Shown here: one piece after another, positions 35,701 to 46,600 of the stretch
Position numbering within the stretch: the first letter of the stretch is position 1
Layout of the letters: each line of letters opens with the position of its first letter
Origin: Linanthus parryae
Lineage: Eukaryota > Streptophyta > Magnoliopsida > Ericales > Polemoniaceae
Assembly (NCBI GenBank): GCA_023055425.1
Contig: JALGPY010000004.1
Span: forward strand, 113,935,504 to 113,999,503
Direction: 5' to 3'
DNA length: 64,000 bases
Position numbers and translations under genes: made by a program
The notes under the pieces: model-generated
Told to the model about the DNA's origin: nothing
Seen by the model: the letters and a program-made list of their open reading frames with translations, nothing else
The model's database searches: none

Positions 35701-38700
35701 ACCGTAGCTCCGCTCAGCTTGGCTTGTCACCCATTTTCAGCTCCCTTTTGACTTGATTTTGGCTTCTGTCTCTGTTCCAAATGGCTCCTTCAACATTACC
35801 ACCAACCAAACAATCAAAGGGTGGTCAGGGAAATGGTTGGCGTCGTCGTCAGTCTAGCTGCAAAGGATACAATCAGACTCAGCAATACTCCCAACAGTAT
35901 CTTGCACCGCCTGCCTCTCCTCACGGCAACTGGGTGTGGTGTCCTGCCCCATCGTCCCCGACTGTTCAGTCGGGCCCATATCCCCCGACACCGGGTTGGA
36001 CACAGTCAGGACCCTCTCTGCCTACAGTTACGTCAGGTATTCTTGGTCGAGGACCTTCTCTGTCGGGCCTCACAGTCGCTTCTGCCTACCCGCATGCTAC
36101 TGATTTGGGATCTCAGTTCTCTGGCATGACACTCAACGTTCCGGATCAGACTTGGTATCTTGATTCTGGCGCATCTGCTCATCTCACTCCGCAGTCAGGT
36201 ATACTCTCCTCTCTCTCATCATCTTGTCCTTTTCCTAACATACTTGTGGGAAACGGCTATAGCATTCCAGTGAAAGGATCTGGCAATCACACCCTTACCA
36301 AACAACTCCCGTTCTCTTCACCTTAGAAATGTCTTACTCACCCCAAACGTTATCAAAAACCTAGTTTCTGTTCGTCAATTCACTACTGACAACAATGTTT
36401 CCGTTGAGTTTGACCCTTTTGGTTTTTCTGTAAAGGACCTACAATCTGGAGCTCTTTTACAGAGGAGCAACAGTTCGGGTGATCTATATCCATTCCAGTC
36501 TGTCCCACCACCGTCGTCTGCTGTCTCTTTGGCTGCCTTTCCTGCTTCCGTTTGGCACAACCGCCTTGGTCATCCCGGGCATCTAGTTTTAGATTCGCTT
36601 CGTAGTAGTCATTTCATTTCTTGTAGTAGGCATAATTCGGAAGCTCTTTGTCATGCTTGTCAAATTAGTAAACACGTGCGTTTGCCCTTTTCACCATCTA
36701 CTTCTTCTACGTCTAGTCCATTTGACATTGTTCACAGTGATCTATGGACATCTCCGGTCTTAAGCAAATCGCACTACAAATACTACCTACTACTATTAGA
36801 TGATTATACCCATTTTGTCTGGGTTTTCCCACTTAAACAGAAAAGCGAGGCGATATCAAAATTTAAACAATTCACTACCTTCGTACAAACTCAATTTGAG
36901 CGACCCATCAAAACTTTTCAATGTGACCTTGGTGGAGAATTCGATAATGGCTCTTTTCACTCTCACGCCATTAATCATGGACTTGTCTTCCGGTTTGCGT
37001 GTCCTCAGACGTCATCCCAAAATGGCAAAGCTGAACGCATGATTCGTCGAATCAATGACATCAGTCGTGCCCTCCTAGCTCAGGCCTCCCTTCCAGCCTC
37101 TTTCTGGGTTGACTCTCTTCTGACTGCTGTCTACCTTCATAACATTCTTCCCACCAAAGTCCTTGGCAACAATATTCCTACTGTTTCCCTCTACCATCGC
37201 TCACCATCCTATGAGCATCTCTGCACGTTCGGCTGCTTGTGTTACCCGAACCTCTCTGCCACCTCACCTCACAAGCTTGCACCACGCTCTGTGGTACCCT
37301 CTAAATCATCGTGGGTACAGGTGTCTAGACTTGATTAGTGGTCGGATTCACACTTCCGGTCATGTCACCTTTGATGAGACGGTGTTTCCTTTCTCCACTA
37401 CAGGGTCTGTGTCTCCCTCTGTTCACAGGACGTCTGATCCTGATGACAGTCTTCCGTCTCCCCTTTTCACTCATCGTGCTCATAACCCTATGGCACACAC
37501 ACCCTCACCCACCCCTTCTAGGGCATCCACGTCACCACCCGCACCTACTAGGGCACCCACACAGCTTTTTCCGTCCAGGACCCTTGTTGAACCTTTTCCT
37601 CAGCATTACGTTCGTCGGTCTGTGTCCACTCACCCTCCTACTATACCCTTTGTGCCTGTGTTACCTGACCCCCCTCAGTCACCCACACCGAGCCCAGTGG
37701 CCACTTCTCCTCCCCATCTCTCTCCTCAGATGACTACCAGATCCATGCATGGCATAGTTAAACCAGTCACCCGTCTCACTTTAGCGGCCCAGCCACCAGA
37801 CCCCATCTCGCCCCTTCCCAAATCCCCCATCCTAGCCTTGTCGGATCCTCATTGGAAAGCGGCCATGGATGATGAGTTTGGAGCTATGGTTACGAACCAC
37901 ACTTGGGATCTGGTTCCTCGCCCGGTAGGGGCTAATGTTCTTCGATCTATGTGGCTCTTTCGCCACAAGTTTCGCGCTGATGGTAGTCTGCAGCGCTATA
38001 AGGCGCGATTGGTAGCTAATGGGAAGTCCCAGATGGTTGAGATTGATTGTGAGGAGACTTTCAGCTCGGTTGTCAAACCGACCACCATCCGTACAGTTCT
38101 CAGCATTGCCGTCACGCGCTCTTGGCCTATCCGTCAGCTGGATGTCAAGAACGCTGATCTCTCTGAGACGGTATACATGCATCAGCCCCCTGGCTACCGT
38201 GACACGCGTCATCTTGACTTTGTTTGCCGGCTACGCAAATCCTTATATGGTCTGAAGCAGGCTCCCCGTGCTTGGTTTCAGCGATTTGCCACCGTCCTCA
38301 CACAGACCATCGGTTTCTCTGGTTGCTCCTGCGATGAGTCTCTCTTCGTCTACAGTCCTGGCTCGGACATCGTCTACCTCCTGCTCTATGTGGATGATAT
38401 CGTCATCACTGGGTCGTCTCCGGTTGTCTTAGATCAGATTATCTCCCAGCTCTCTGGAGAGTTTGCTATGACTGACCTGGGCCATCTTCATCATTTTCTG
38501 GGCATCGCTGTCACCCGTGATTCGTCTGGCCTGTTCCTGTCTCAGCATCAGTATGCGACAGAGATTCTTTGTCGTGCGTCTATGTCGACCTGTAAGTCTA
38601 CTGCCACCCCTGTTGAGGTCGGGAGTAAACTCACAGCCACATCTGGCCCACCGGTTACTGATCCACACTATACCGCAGCCTTGCTGGGGCCTTGCAGTAC

Positions 38701-41700
38701 CTCACGTTCACTCGACCAGACATCCAGTTTGCCGTTCAGCAGGTATGTCTCTTCATGCACGATCCCCGTGAGCCGCACTTTCATGCCCTGAAGCGTATCT
38801 TGCGCTACATCAGTGGGACACTAGAGTATGGTCTTCGGCTCTCTGCCTCCGCTGCTGATTCCCTCACCGCCTACACTGACGCAGATTGGGCTGGTTGTCC
38901 GGACACGCGCCGCTCCACTTCTGGTTACTGTGTCTTCTATGGAGACAATCTTCTGAGTTGGTCGTCCAAGCGACAGGCCACAGTATCTCGTTCTAGTGCT
39001 GAGGCTGAGTATCGCGGTGTTGCTAACGCCGTCTCCGAACTCTGCTGGGTTCGGAATTTGCTTCTTCAGCTTCGTGTTGCCCCGCCTCGGGCCACCGTCG
39101 TGTATTGCGACAATGTGAGTGCTGTCTATCTCTCTGGTAATCCTGTTCAGCATCAGCGCACTAAGCATGTTGAGATTGATCTCCACTTCGTTCGTGAGAA
39201 GGTTCGTTTGGGTCAGCTTCGCGTGTTGCACATTCCAGCAGATTATCAGTACGCCGACATCTTCACCAAGGGTCTTCCTCGGCCCTTGTTCCAGCGCTTC
39301 CGTTCCAGTCTCAGTGTTGACACGCCTACAGTTTCGACTGCGGGGGAGTAATAGTTATAGGACTCTTATGTAAATAATTAGAGGACTAGTTGTAGAATTT
39401 AGCATTGTATTTTACCTATTTAAGGGTGTAAATAATCAATGAAAAGTACGGAAGATTTCTCCCACTTACACACTCCCCTGCATAATTCACTCTGTTAACT
39501 CTCATTCTCATAGATGTCCATCAGAATGATTTCCAAATCCAAATAAATTGTCTGTTGCATCATGCAAAATACGTATCAGTTTTGGTCTTCCAATAGTAAA
39601 CCGGGCACGGAGTCATAGTCAGATAACCAGTGCCATTCCCAAGACTTAGCACCCCATTCTCAGCTGGTGACGATCTGGGTCTCCCCTGGTGACGTTTACA
39701 ATTTCTTTCAATTGGCTTTTAAGAAACTCGGTGGATTTCAAGCACCATACACCAGCTGTGATACGCATGCAAACAACAGATAAAGGGCTTGAATCAACCA
39801 ACTTACCAACTTTGAATTTTGTAGACTTTGTAATATAAACACTCTTCACGTCTCTAGTATCGTAGGATGATTTAGTGAGGTCATGGCATTGCCCAACAGG
39901 GAACAATCTTTTGTCTTCATGAATGAAGCTACGGAATATAACAACAACAATGGAGGAGGATACCCAACCTCTTCATCCGCCACCAAGTTGGGGTGGCGAT
40001 CTGTACGAATTACCTGACATAAACACAACACCAAATCATAAAGGTATTATCCGTTGCGGAACTTAACAGCATTGGCGGGATATATATGTTGACTACAGTA
40101 TTACAAAACTTGGCCCTTGTTGTGAACCATATCCAAACTCCAAATTGCCATTGTACGTTCATATAGCATCACGGTTCCCAGAAGTGATTTTGGAACACTG
40201 TCAACCTCTTTTGTTCACGGCCTACCCTTGTTGCTGGGAAGCTCCTGTTAGAATTTTAGTAGTTCCATTTGGCATCTTCCCCAGCTTGAACCAATAGGTC
40301 GTTGAATGTATGAGAAATCCACTATAGTTTGCAAAATCAACCACTCTGACAAAGAAATCTGATATTTGTCTCGCCAACCAGTGAGCACAACCAAGAAAGA
40401 CATGGCTGAATTAAGTACTTCATTCAGGAAGTTCGTCAAACATATTGGGTGTTTCTGAATTCTAGGGACGCCTTTCCCTAATATATAGAAATAGTTAAGA
40501 TCAGCTTCCAACTGACAACCATCATGCACCAGAGGGCCTTTTACAACACATTTTGTTGCACTCATGCTTTCCGATTTGTGCATTAATTGCTTGTGTCTAC
40601 TGGAGACTCATTCTTTGATTGAATTTTCGGTACAAATCTATGAATTGAAAGAACTTGGTGGAACTTGGCTTCCTTAGGTGGCCAAGTAAACTATGCCTTC
40701 TAAGACTACAGTAGGCTTGAAATTTTTGCTTGGACTATTCTTCAAACAGTGGTGTGTCCTAGGGAATTGAGTTGTGGATTGACCCGTGGCTGGGAAAACG
40801 TTAACCAAGCAGATCCAATGATGAGTTAGAAGGAAATAGTGGATTGACCCATGGCTGAAGCCAATCTCTCTAAGCTTTTGAATTTCAGCCAGAAAAAGAC
40901 CCCCTCATGAATTCTCAGTCCTGATCTCACTCAGATCTTAACAGCTATTATGAAGCCAACATTACTAAGGTGAATAGTGAAACATCAAGTTCCATTAGTG
41001 CCTGTTTGGTATCATTGGTTTCAAAACAAATGCGTTTAAAAGCAGTTTTTTTCTTATAACACATTTGGCATGGCCACTTTCATCCGTGTTTAAAAACAAA
41101 AACAATGTATAAAAACATTTGTTTCTGAAAAAAAACAGATTTGCTGTTTTTTTAAGATTAGCTCTGCCAGCTAACGGTGTTGCTAAATATATATTTTATT
41201 TTAATCAATTTTTTCAGCACATACCGAACTGTTTTTGTTTTTATTTGACATGTTTTTTCAGCAATTTTTTTCCCTTTTTAAATGGATACCAAACATGCTC
41301 TTAATATATAGATTGTGCAAGTAATGGACATGGGCGGTTACAAGGACCAATGCTTCAGCCAGTGATCTTTCCACAGAAGATTCAACTGGAAAATCTACTG
41401 TGCTTGCAAGCCCTTCCCCTGGCCCTCACTAAAACTGTCCAGTATCAAATCGTGTAACTAAGATATGCTTGGCTGGTTGATTTGAATGCTTCCCACTTTA
41501 TTTTGGGTGACAGCATCCTTGACGGAATAAATTTCAACTGGGAGTTTCTTCACCGTCAATTGCAAACAAGTGACTGATCCTTTAAGGTCATTGAGTTGAG
41601 GCTCGGTTGCACCTGTTCCATCCCTATGGCTTACTTCTCTGATACTATTCATAAGGACCAACCCAACTTTGACTCTGTTTAGTTACAATTTTTTTTTTTT

Positions 41701-42717
41701 TTTTTAAAAATACAGATTTTTGAACTCAACAACACTTGACTAGGGTAGAACTAGAAGGTGTGGAAGTGGAAGAGACCCAATCTAACTCTACCAAAACCTC
41801 TCCAAAACCAGTCTCCAATTCTCTCTGTTCCCCTTATTTTATACACACTGTAATCCTAATATGTCTAATCCCTCTAATTTCATCAATTGCTAGAGCTTCT
41901 TTTTGTGCTTTCACCCCTCGCTGATCTATATCATAGAGCATATCACCCTTGGATGTATACGCATCTGAAAAGAAGGTCCATGTGGCATACATTTGTTTCA
42001 AGTTCTTGGCATAAGCAGCCTCCCTCTTAGTTTGGTTTCGGGGCCTTGCATATGCCCGTCTGTCTTGAACATCTTGATTAATTATCCAGATAAAACTTAA
42101 GAATAAGTTAGTACAATTGTGCTTCGGAAGCTACAACGCATGTTTGGTACTTGTGCTCATGAAATATAGCCCATGTAACATGAGATTTTGTGTCATTTTT
42201 CAGTAAGTGTAATACTGTAACAATGTATTTGCATCTGTTGCGTCTATTACATATTTACATGTCTTGTTTAGTTGAATTTACGTGTCCAACAAAATTAACG
42301 AGGCTAAGCAGCTACAATCTCCATGTGTACAGCTGCTTGCATGAAGAAGATATCTGCTTCTGGTTTCTGGATATCACACTTGTCGATATTCTGTGTTTTA
42401 CTATCATAAATATGTGATTGTGTTCTATTTCTGCTCTGACTTCAGAAACTTCTCGCAATTTGATTGGTTTGAAAAATCGCCCTGTGATTAACTGTTGTGA
42501 TCAGTTATTTTCTGTCTATTCTATGTAGTTGCTTTCGGAGGGAAGCACCATTTCTTTTATCATTTACTTGTGTTTGATTTAGGTATCCAGTAAAGCACAG
42601 ACTACATATTGGTTACCTCTCTGATATCAGGCCTACTTCTTTTGCAGGTATTCTTTGTCAGCTGCTGTAACATTTATGGCATTCAAGAGAACAAGGCAGA
42701 CAAATGTTAGAAGATAG
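28086..42717 (+). CDS. SURF1: SURF1, mitochondrial cytochrome c oxidase assembly factor, six exons
   Basis: Exons are 28086-28272, 28419-28525, 28613-28851, 29981-30155, 30248-30531 and 42648-42717: 1062 nt, 353 aa. All junctions keep frame with GT-AG introns. Residues 1-62 are Ala/Ser/Pro-rich with spaced Arg, a likely mitochondrial targeting peptide. Residues 72-92 form the first membrane helix, followed by the SURF1 signature GLGTWQLYRREEK. Further family motifs are NGYYLVTPLLP, LPILVNRGWVPRSW, EVVGVVRGSE, GQWFYVDVPAMA and PQDHLNYTLTWYSL. The second helix is at about 325-345, encoded across the last junction. SURF1 is an inner-membrane protein needed for heme a insertion into COX1 during complex IV assembly. 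The last intron is 12,116 bp and packed with transposons. It converges on the LRR gene. Confidence 0.93.
29741..29778 (+). repeat. T38 homopolymer in SURF1 intron 3
   Basis: An uninterrupted run of 38 T lies about 200 bp before the exon-4 acceptor. No LINE or SINE body is recognisable next to it, so its origin is unknown. Confidence 0.9.
31000..33495 (-). pseudogene. Truncated Copia gag-integrase remnant in SURF1 intron 5
   Basis: On the - strand, from high to low coordinates: gag start at 33230-33496 (THKLQSPNFLAWKMQ), gag UBN2-like part at 32640-32824 (YDIVHHILDDLNEVYLPVVK), GAG-pre-integrase at about 31830-32030 (WYRLGHPPRHTYRQL), then integrase pieces to about 31000 (CVDHFSKYIRFYHM, STVVYLLNRLPTWS). 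Frameshifts and stops are frequent, and RT and RNase H are absent. A T22 run at about 31476-31497 interrupts the integrase part. A primer site (TGGTATCAGAGT on the - strand) is at 33484-33495. Confidence 0.8.
33496..33800 (-). mobile_element. LTR of the truncated Copia remnant
   Basis: On the - strand this sequence ends in CTCAGTCACA directly before the primer site, so it is the element's 5' LTR. The far boundary (about 33800) is approximate. It contains GAGTCGCGAGTCAC / TTGAGTCGCGACTC repeats at about 33700-33730. No matching 3' LTR is seen. Confidence 0.5.
33971..33990 (+). repeat. C20 homopolymer
   Basis: Twenty C residues inside SURF1 intron 5. The surrounding 33800-34889 stretch has no coding motif I recognise. 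Confidence 0.9.
35012..35780 (+). other. Non-gag sequence where Copia gag should be
   Basis: Between the primer site and the protease region I find no UBN2/gag motif. Instead there is a GC-rich, Ser/Pro-codon-rich 5' half (about 35020-35500), a T-rich stretch, and an A-rich tract (A10-G-A-G-A11 type) at about 35660-35683. It looks like part of a spliced gene or transcript captured by the element. I cannot name the source. Confidence 0.4.
35781..39351 (+). pseudogene. Copia pol: protease, integrase, RT, RNase H with frameshifts
   Basis: Segment 1 (35781-36326) ends in an aspartic protease (TWYLDSGASAHLT). A shift near 36300 leads to a frame with pre-integrase (VWHNRLGHPG) and integrase (HSDLWTSPV, FQCDLGGEF, NGKAERMIRR) up to about 37290. 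A second shift leads to the RVT_2 reverse transcriptase, with LYVDDIVITGSS at about 38385-38420. A third near 38680 leads to RNase H (AYTDADWAGCPDTRRSTSGY, SSAEAEYRG, IFTKGLPRPLF), ending at 39351. All active-site motifs are still readable, so the decay is recent or light, but three frameshifts block a full polyprotein. Confidence 0.85.
39476..40997. other. SURF1 intron 5 sequence, no gene recognised
   Basis: Several short - strand frames (39646-39906, 40248-40583) read like diluted protein sequence, but I find no motif that names a family. There are no obvious LTRs or inverted repeats. It may be older transposon debris. Confidence 0.35.
40998..41300. mobile_element. PIF/Harbinger-like MITE with TTA duplication
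   Basis: The left end is GTGCCTGTTTGGTATCATT and the reverse-complemented right end GAGCATGTTTGGTATCCATT. TTA flanks both sides (40995-40997 and 41301-41303). A length of 303 bp, a TTA target and a GTTTGGTA terminus fit Tourist-type MITEs. The interior is A/T-homopolymer-rich with no ORF. Confidence 0.75.
41834..42079 (-). pseudogene. Unidentified protein-like fragment opposite SURF1 intron 5
   Basis: On the - strand an open frame of about 80 codons without ATG ends at TAA 41834-41836. Its translation is compositionally protein-like, with charged and aromatic residues: DRRAYARPRNQTKREAAYAK, then MYATWTFFSDAYTSKGDMLY, then KAQKEALAIDEIRGIRH. I do not recognise the family. It could be an exon fragment carried by a transposon or an old retrocopy. 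Confidence 0.35.
42648..42717 (+). CDS. SURF1: Last exon of SURF1
   Basis: The acceptor TTTTGCAG ends at 42647. The exon's first base completes the Trp codon begun by TG at 30530-30531. It then encodes YSLSAAVTFMAFKRTRQTNV and a final RR before TAG (42715-42717). This is the conserved second membrane helix of SURF1, so the gene is not truncated at 30531 even though an in-frame stop follows quickly there. Confidence 0.9.
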
Positions 42718-43637
42718 CAGCAAGTCATTTCCTGTTTTGGTATTGACGAAAGGGCCCTGCATCGATGTGCTCATCTACAGCTTTCTTCGGTGGTTCTACA
42801 TTAGCAACTCGGACAGTGGCTTATGTAGAGAGGCGATTTCAAGTTGTGACGACAGCGGTTAAACATACCCACGAGATGATTAGTTTTGTTTGGTCAAATA
42901 ACTTCGGGGAACTAATTTATATTGTTTCATTCCTTGAGCATGTGTAGTTTCAATGTACCATAAACATGACCGACAACCTTGGATGGGTTCATTCCAAGAG
43001 TTTACGAGTACCTAGGCAATTATTTGGGACAATGCAATCTTTTGGCAAAGCTATTGTGTCCATAGTTATTCATTTGGACTTCCAAATCTCCTAGAGATCA
43101 ATAGTTTCCACATTGATTGCAAGTTGGTCCTAGAGTGTAGAAGACATCATCAGCACATGTTCTTGTACAGTAGAAGGGGTAAATGACATTCTCACCCTCT
43201 CAGGTTTGACACAGAAACAGTTCATTCTGGAGGGGTGAAAGTGTCCATTTCAAAAAGTTTTGCAGCGTCTGAAATGGCATCTGGATAACTACTTGCAGAG
43301 AAAGGGAGCTTCAACAATCAAATATTAACATCTGCAACAAAGTTTGGATACCAGTGCCAAAACCACAAGAACTATAATATTATACATCGGCATAAAGGCT
43401 GAATTGCTTATTTGTGATGATTCTCTTACTTACAGATGGAAACTAGACTAATTAGAACACCGCATATCACTGAACAATCTACACCCTTTACACTTTGTAC
43501 ATGAGGAGAAGGACCAATCAAAGAATACAACTGAAAACCCTATCTACTGTGCAAAACAAACTAAACGATCACAAACCTGCTCAAAGAATGAAATTAATAT
43601 CGGGACGGAAATACAGCAAAATTGGCAGCGCACCTAC
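42718..43637. other. 3' ends of SURF1 and the convergent LRR gene
   Basis: SURF1 (+ strand) stops at 42717 and the LRR gene (- strand) at 43638. The 920 bp between should hold both 3' UTRs. I see no further gene. Tail-to-tail spacing this small allows overlapping transcripts if either 3' UTR is long. Confidence 0.5.
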
Positions 43638-46600
43638 TCACACATATCTTACAACTAAGGACGACGAGGAATCGACTAATCCTCCATGAATTGCTTTCAG
43701 CAATGCTATGAAGTTGGACATGCTATCTTCCGACGACCACTTGAACTTCCAATGCACATGTCCTGAAGTTGAAGTTCCTTGGGAGGATGTCGCCTCCTTA
43801 ACCTTCTCTTTCCGTGAAGTGCGAAACTGTGATGTAGCACGTTCAACAGTTAAAGATAGGCACCAACTCTGTTGGGTGTCGATGACCTGTTAACCACATG
43901 AAAATACTTTCATCAGCATCATTTATAGCGGTAACTAACTACAAGGCATGCACGCCAGAAAAGAGTCTAAACATTAGATGACAAGGCAAGTACATAGTAG
44001 CAACAATCGGAGTCAAAGTCCAGTTTACGCGACACGGCATACTTTCAAAGAGCATGAAGAATCACATCCCACCTTCAAACACTGGAATGCAGTCCTAATT
44101 ACTGAAGGACTATACTCATCCCAAGGCCTGAATACATGTATCAGTTTTTGGCATCTGATTATCTAATGCTATGGTGTCTTGCAAGTGTATTAATTAGTTC
44201 AGTCACATTTCATTGTCTGCTAAAGTTTATTAACTCCTCGTTCCTTCATCACCCTCACTCTCAACCACAGAGCATATAACAATTTAAACGCATGTTATGT
44301 GGGTGTGTTTAAGACGTACATTTTACTAACTCACCAATCAATCCAAGAAAACTAAGCACAAATAGGCTAAAACAGCTAACTCTCAAGGATTCGTCAACTT
44401 CCAAATTACCGACATAATAACAACGCAACCTAGTTGACCTGGGCCCCTGTCCATGCCTGCAGAAGCTGAGTCCCAGAATGAAAACCTCCGAACTCACAAT
44501 GGAAGTTTGCATGTCATAAAAGCTCAAACTGTCTCCTCTGTTCATGCTTAATAACTGAACTTCCACGTTCTTCGTTTTGTATACAACATTAATCCCATTG
44601 TCCGGCCATTCATCCAAAATAACCTTCTCGTTAGAGCTACAATGATTTCCTTCGGTTTGACAACCTAGTCCGTAATAGCTGTTAAATAACAGGATATGGT
44701 ATCTGTTGCATTTCTCCATTCCCAAAGTAAGGCAGAACTGCTAATCAACCCCTCAACACAAAATCAGCCTCTGACATTGAAGAAACCTGCTCTAGAACTT
44801 TGGCCAAATTGGTGAGGAATAGAAGAAAGTACAGGAATCGGCTTCACAGTAACTTGATTCAATTCATCTTCTCGTCAATTCAAACAAAGGTATTGCTCTA
44901 TTTCTCTCTAACTGTAGTTACAAGTTTCTGTGCTTCGAATATTTTGAAGATTTGTTACGACTGGGTAGTAGTGGGGACGGGTAGGACTGAAGAGTGAGAA
45001 ATCGGCTAATGTACCAATCCGACTGTGGAGACGTAGCTCGGTGGAGTGGCTGGTTCAGTGATTGCCGATGAGACGGTATACATTGGTGGCGGAAGTGGAG
45101 ATGGGTGGGTGTGAACACAATGAAAGAGATACTTTCTCCTGAATGGGATTCGATAATGTAAATTCAATATTATAGGGGGTAAAATTGCAAAACAGTAACC
45201 CACCAACAACAAATATAGAAGGAAAAAATGATGTACAAATGCCGATTAGTAGCATAAGGTTATATACAACCGAAATAGATGTTCGGGTTGATTTTTATTT
45301 CAAGTGAAAGTTCAAGGGCGTAAATCAAACTTTTGTCCATCTTCTGTGCATGGAAATATGTTATGCACATATATAATGAGGCTGTTTGGACTTACACCAC
45401 CTAAAACTCCTGGGAGGGGCTTCGCTCCCGCTCCCAATCCTCGCTCCAGCGCTTTCAGCTTGAATTCGCTTATAATTTTCGCTCCCGAAATTCAAGAGCG
45501 CATTTTTGCCAACACTCTGTACTTTCTCATCAATTGCCTCAAGACTTAGTTACCAAGTCTATTTGAAATTAAGCCAAACAAAATCTCAACTTAAATGACC
45601 TAATTAACCCCATACTGAGGTAGCCCACTACCTCACTGTATGTCAAGTTCACATTGCTAACACTCAATCACATTGAACTTCCATTAGATTATTCAATATG
45701 GGACGTTCTAGTCTCATATATAATCTTTGTACTTATTGTCACCAAATCTAAATTACACAAAAGTTCAATATATAATATGTTCATATCTAAAATCATATTA
45801 AACATGTAATTTATACACGAGCTCTCATGATGCTAAATACAACTGTTTTAGATTTTGTCGCTTTCGCGCTCCCGCCCCCGCTCTTGCTCCAGGTGACTTA
45901 GGTTTGGACACCAATAAACCAGTTCAAAATATAAAAAGCTATTTATTCAACGAGTGGTGAGAATTGGGTGAGAGAAGAAAGATTCCTTTCAGAATCAGTA
46001 TCTCTCTCCATCCTCATCACTGTCACTCATATAAAACAGATTATTCCCAACCAAACACACCCCCAACAGACACAAAATATGTGTTCTTACATAAGCCACT
46101 TCGGTTACGAAATTTTCACTGTTACGGCGTCTGGTTACAGAAATATCCCTGTCACCACCCCACAGGTCACATCCCAAACAAGAAAAAATCCTATAATTAG
46201 CCACAAAGGAACATTCGAATCTAACAGTGTCCCCATCATAGGTTCAACTTTAAAATATAAATAGACGCTTGTAAACAACATAATAGCTTCTTCCCACAGT
46301 AACAATTGGCAAGTCGCTAAATGACACTTGGTACAAAGGGCAGGGTAAAACTAGCTCCGGCAAACTTCTGCAACTGCATGCACAAAGCATGATACTAATC
46401 CGAATGAAATTCGCCGCCTCTTTAAGTTGGCACTGCTTATTGTCGATTCCTAGTTTTACTTCCATGTCTGACCAATGGCAGGGTCAAGCTAGTAACTAGG
46501 TCCAGACTGAAGGAGTTTCTTCTTTACATTGCATATCAATATGTCTATTGGATGACCAATTATCTTAATCATTGATCCTCTATGGTTAAACAAATAAACA

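Larger units (their letters stand above)
34890..39470 (+). mobile_element. Copia element with 122-bp LTRs and CACTC TSD
   Basis: LTRs at 34890-35011 and 39349-39470 are both 122 bp and differ at 2 positions (the first base, and A/G near 34980). CACTC flanks the element at 34885-34889 and 39471-39475. A primer site TGGTATCAGAGCC starts at 35012, directly after the 5' LTR, and a purine tract TGCGGGGGAG directly precedes the 3' LTR. The LTR begins TA or AA rather than TG. The element lies in the same orientation as SURF1, in its last intron. The coding part has frameshifts and lacks a recognisable gag. Confidence 0.92.

Noticed and set aside
44309..44725. 138-codon - strand frame as an extra exon of the LRR gene
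   Set aside because: Exon 10 to exon 11 joins in phase 0 and restores the conserved sequence across the junction. This frame has no similarity to it and lies within the intron.
45380..45925. Possible MITE with GCTCCC-rich ends in LRR intron 10
   Set aside because: The similar end blocks are in direct rather than inverted orientation, and no target duplication was found. It may be debris, but no element can be delimited.
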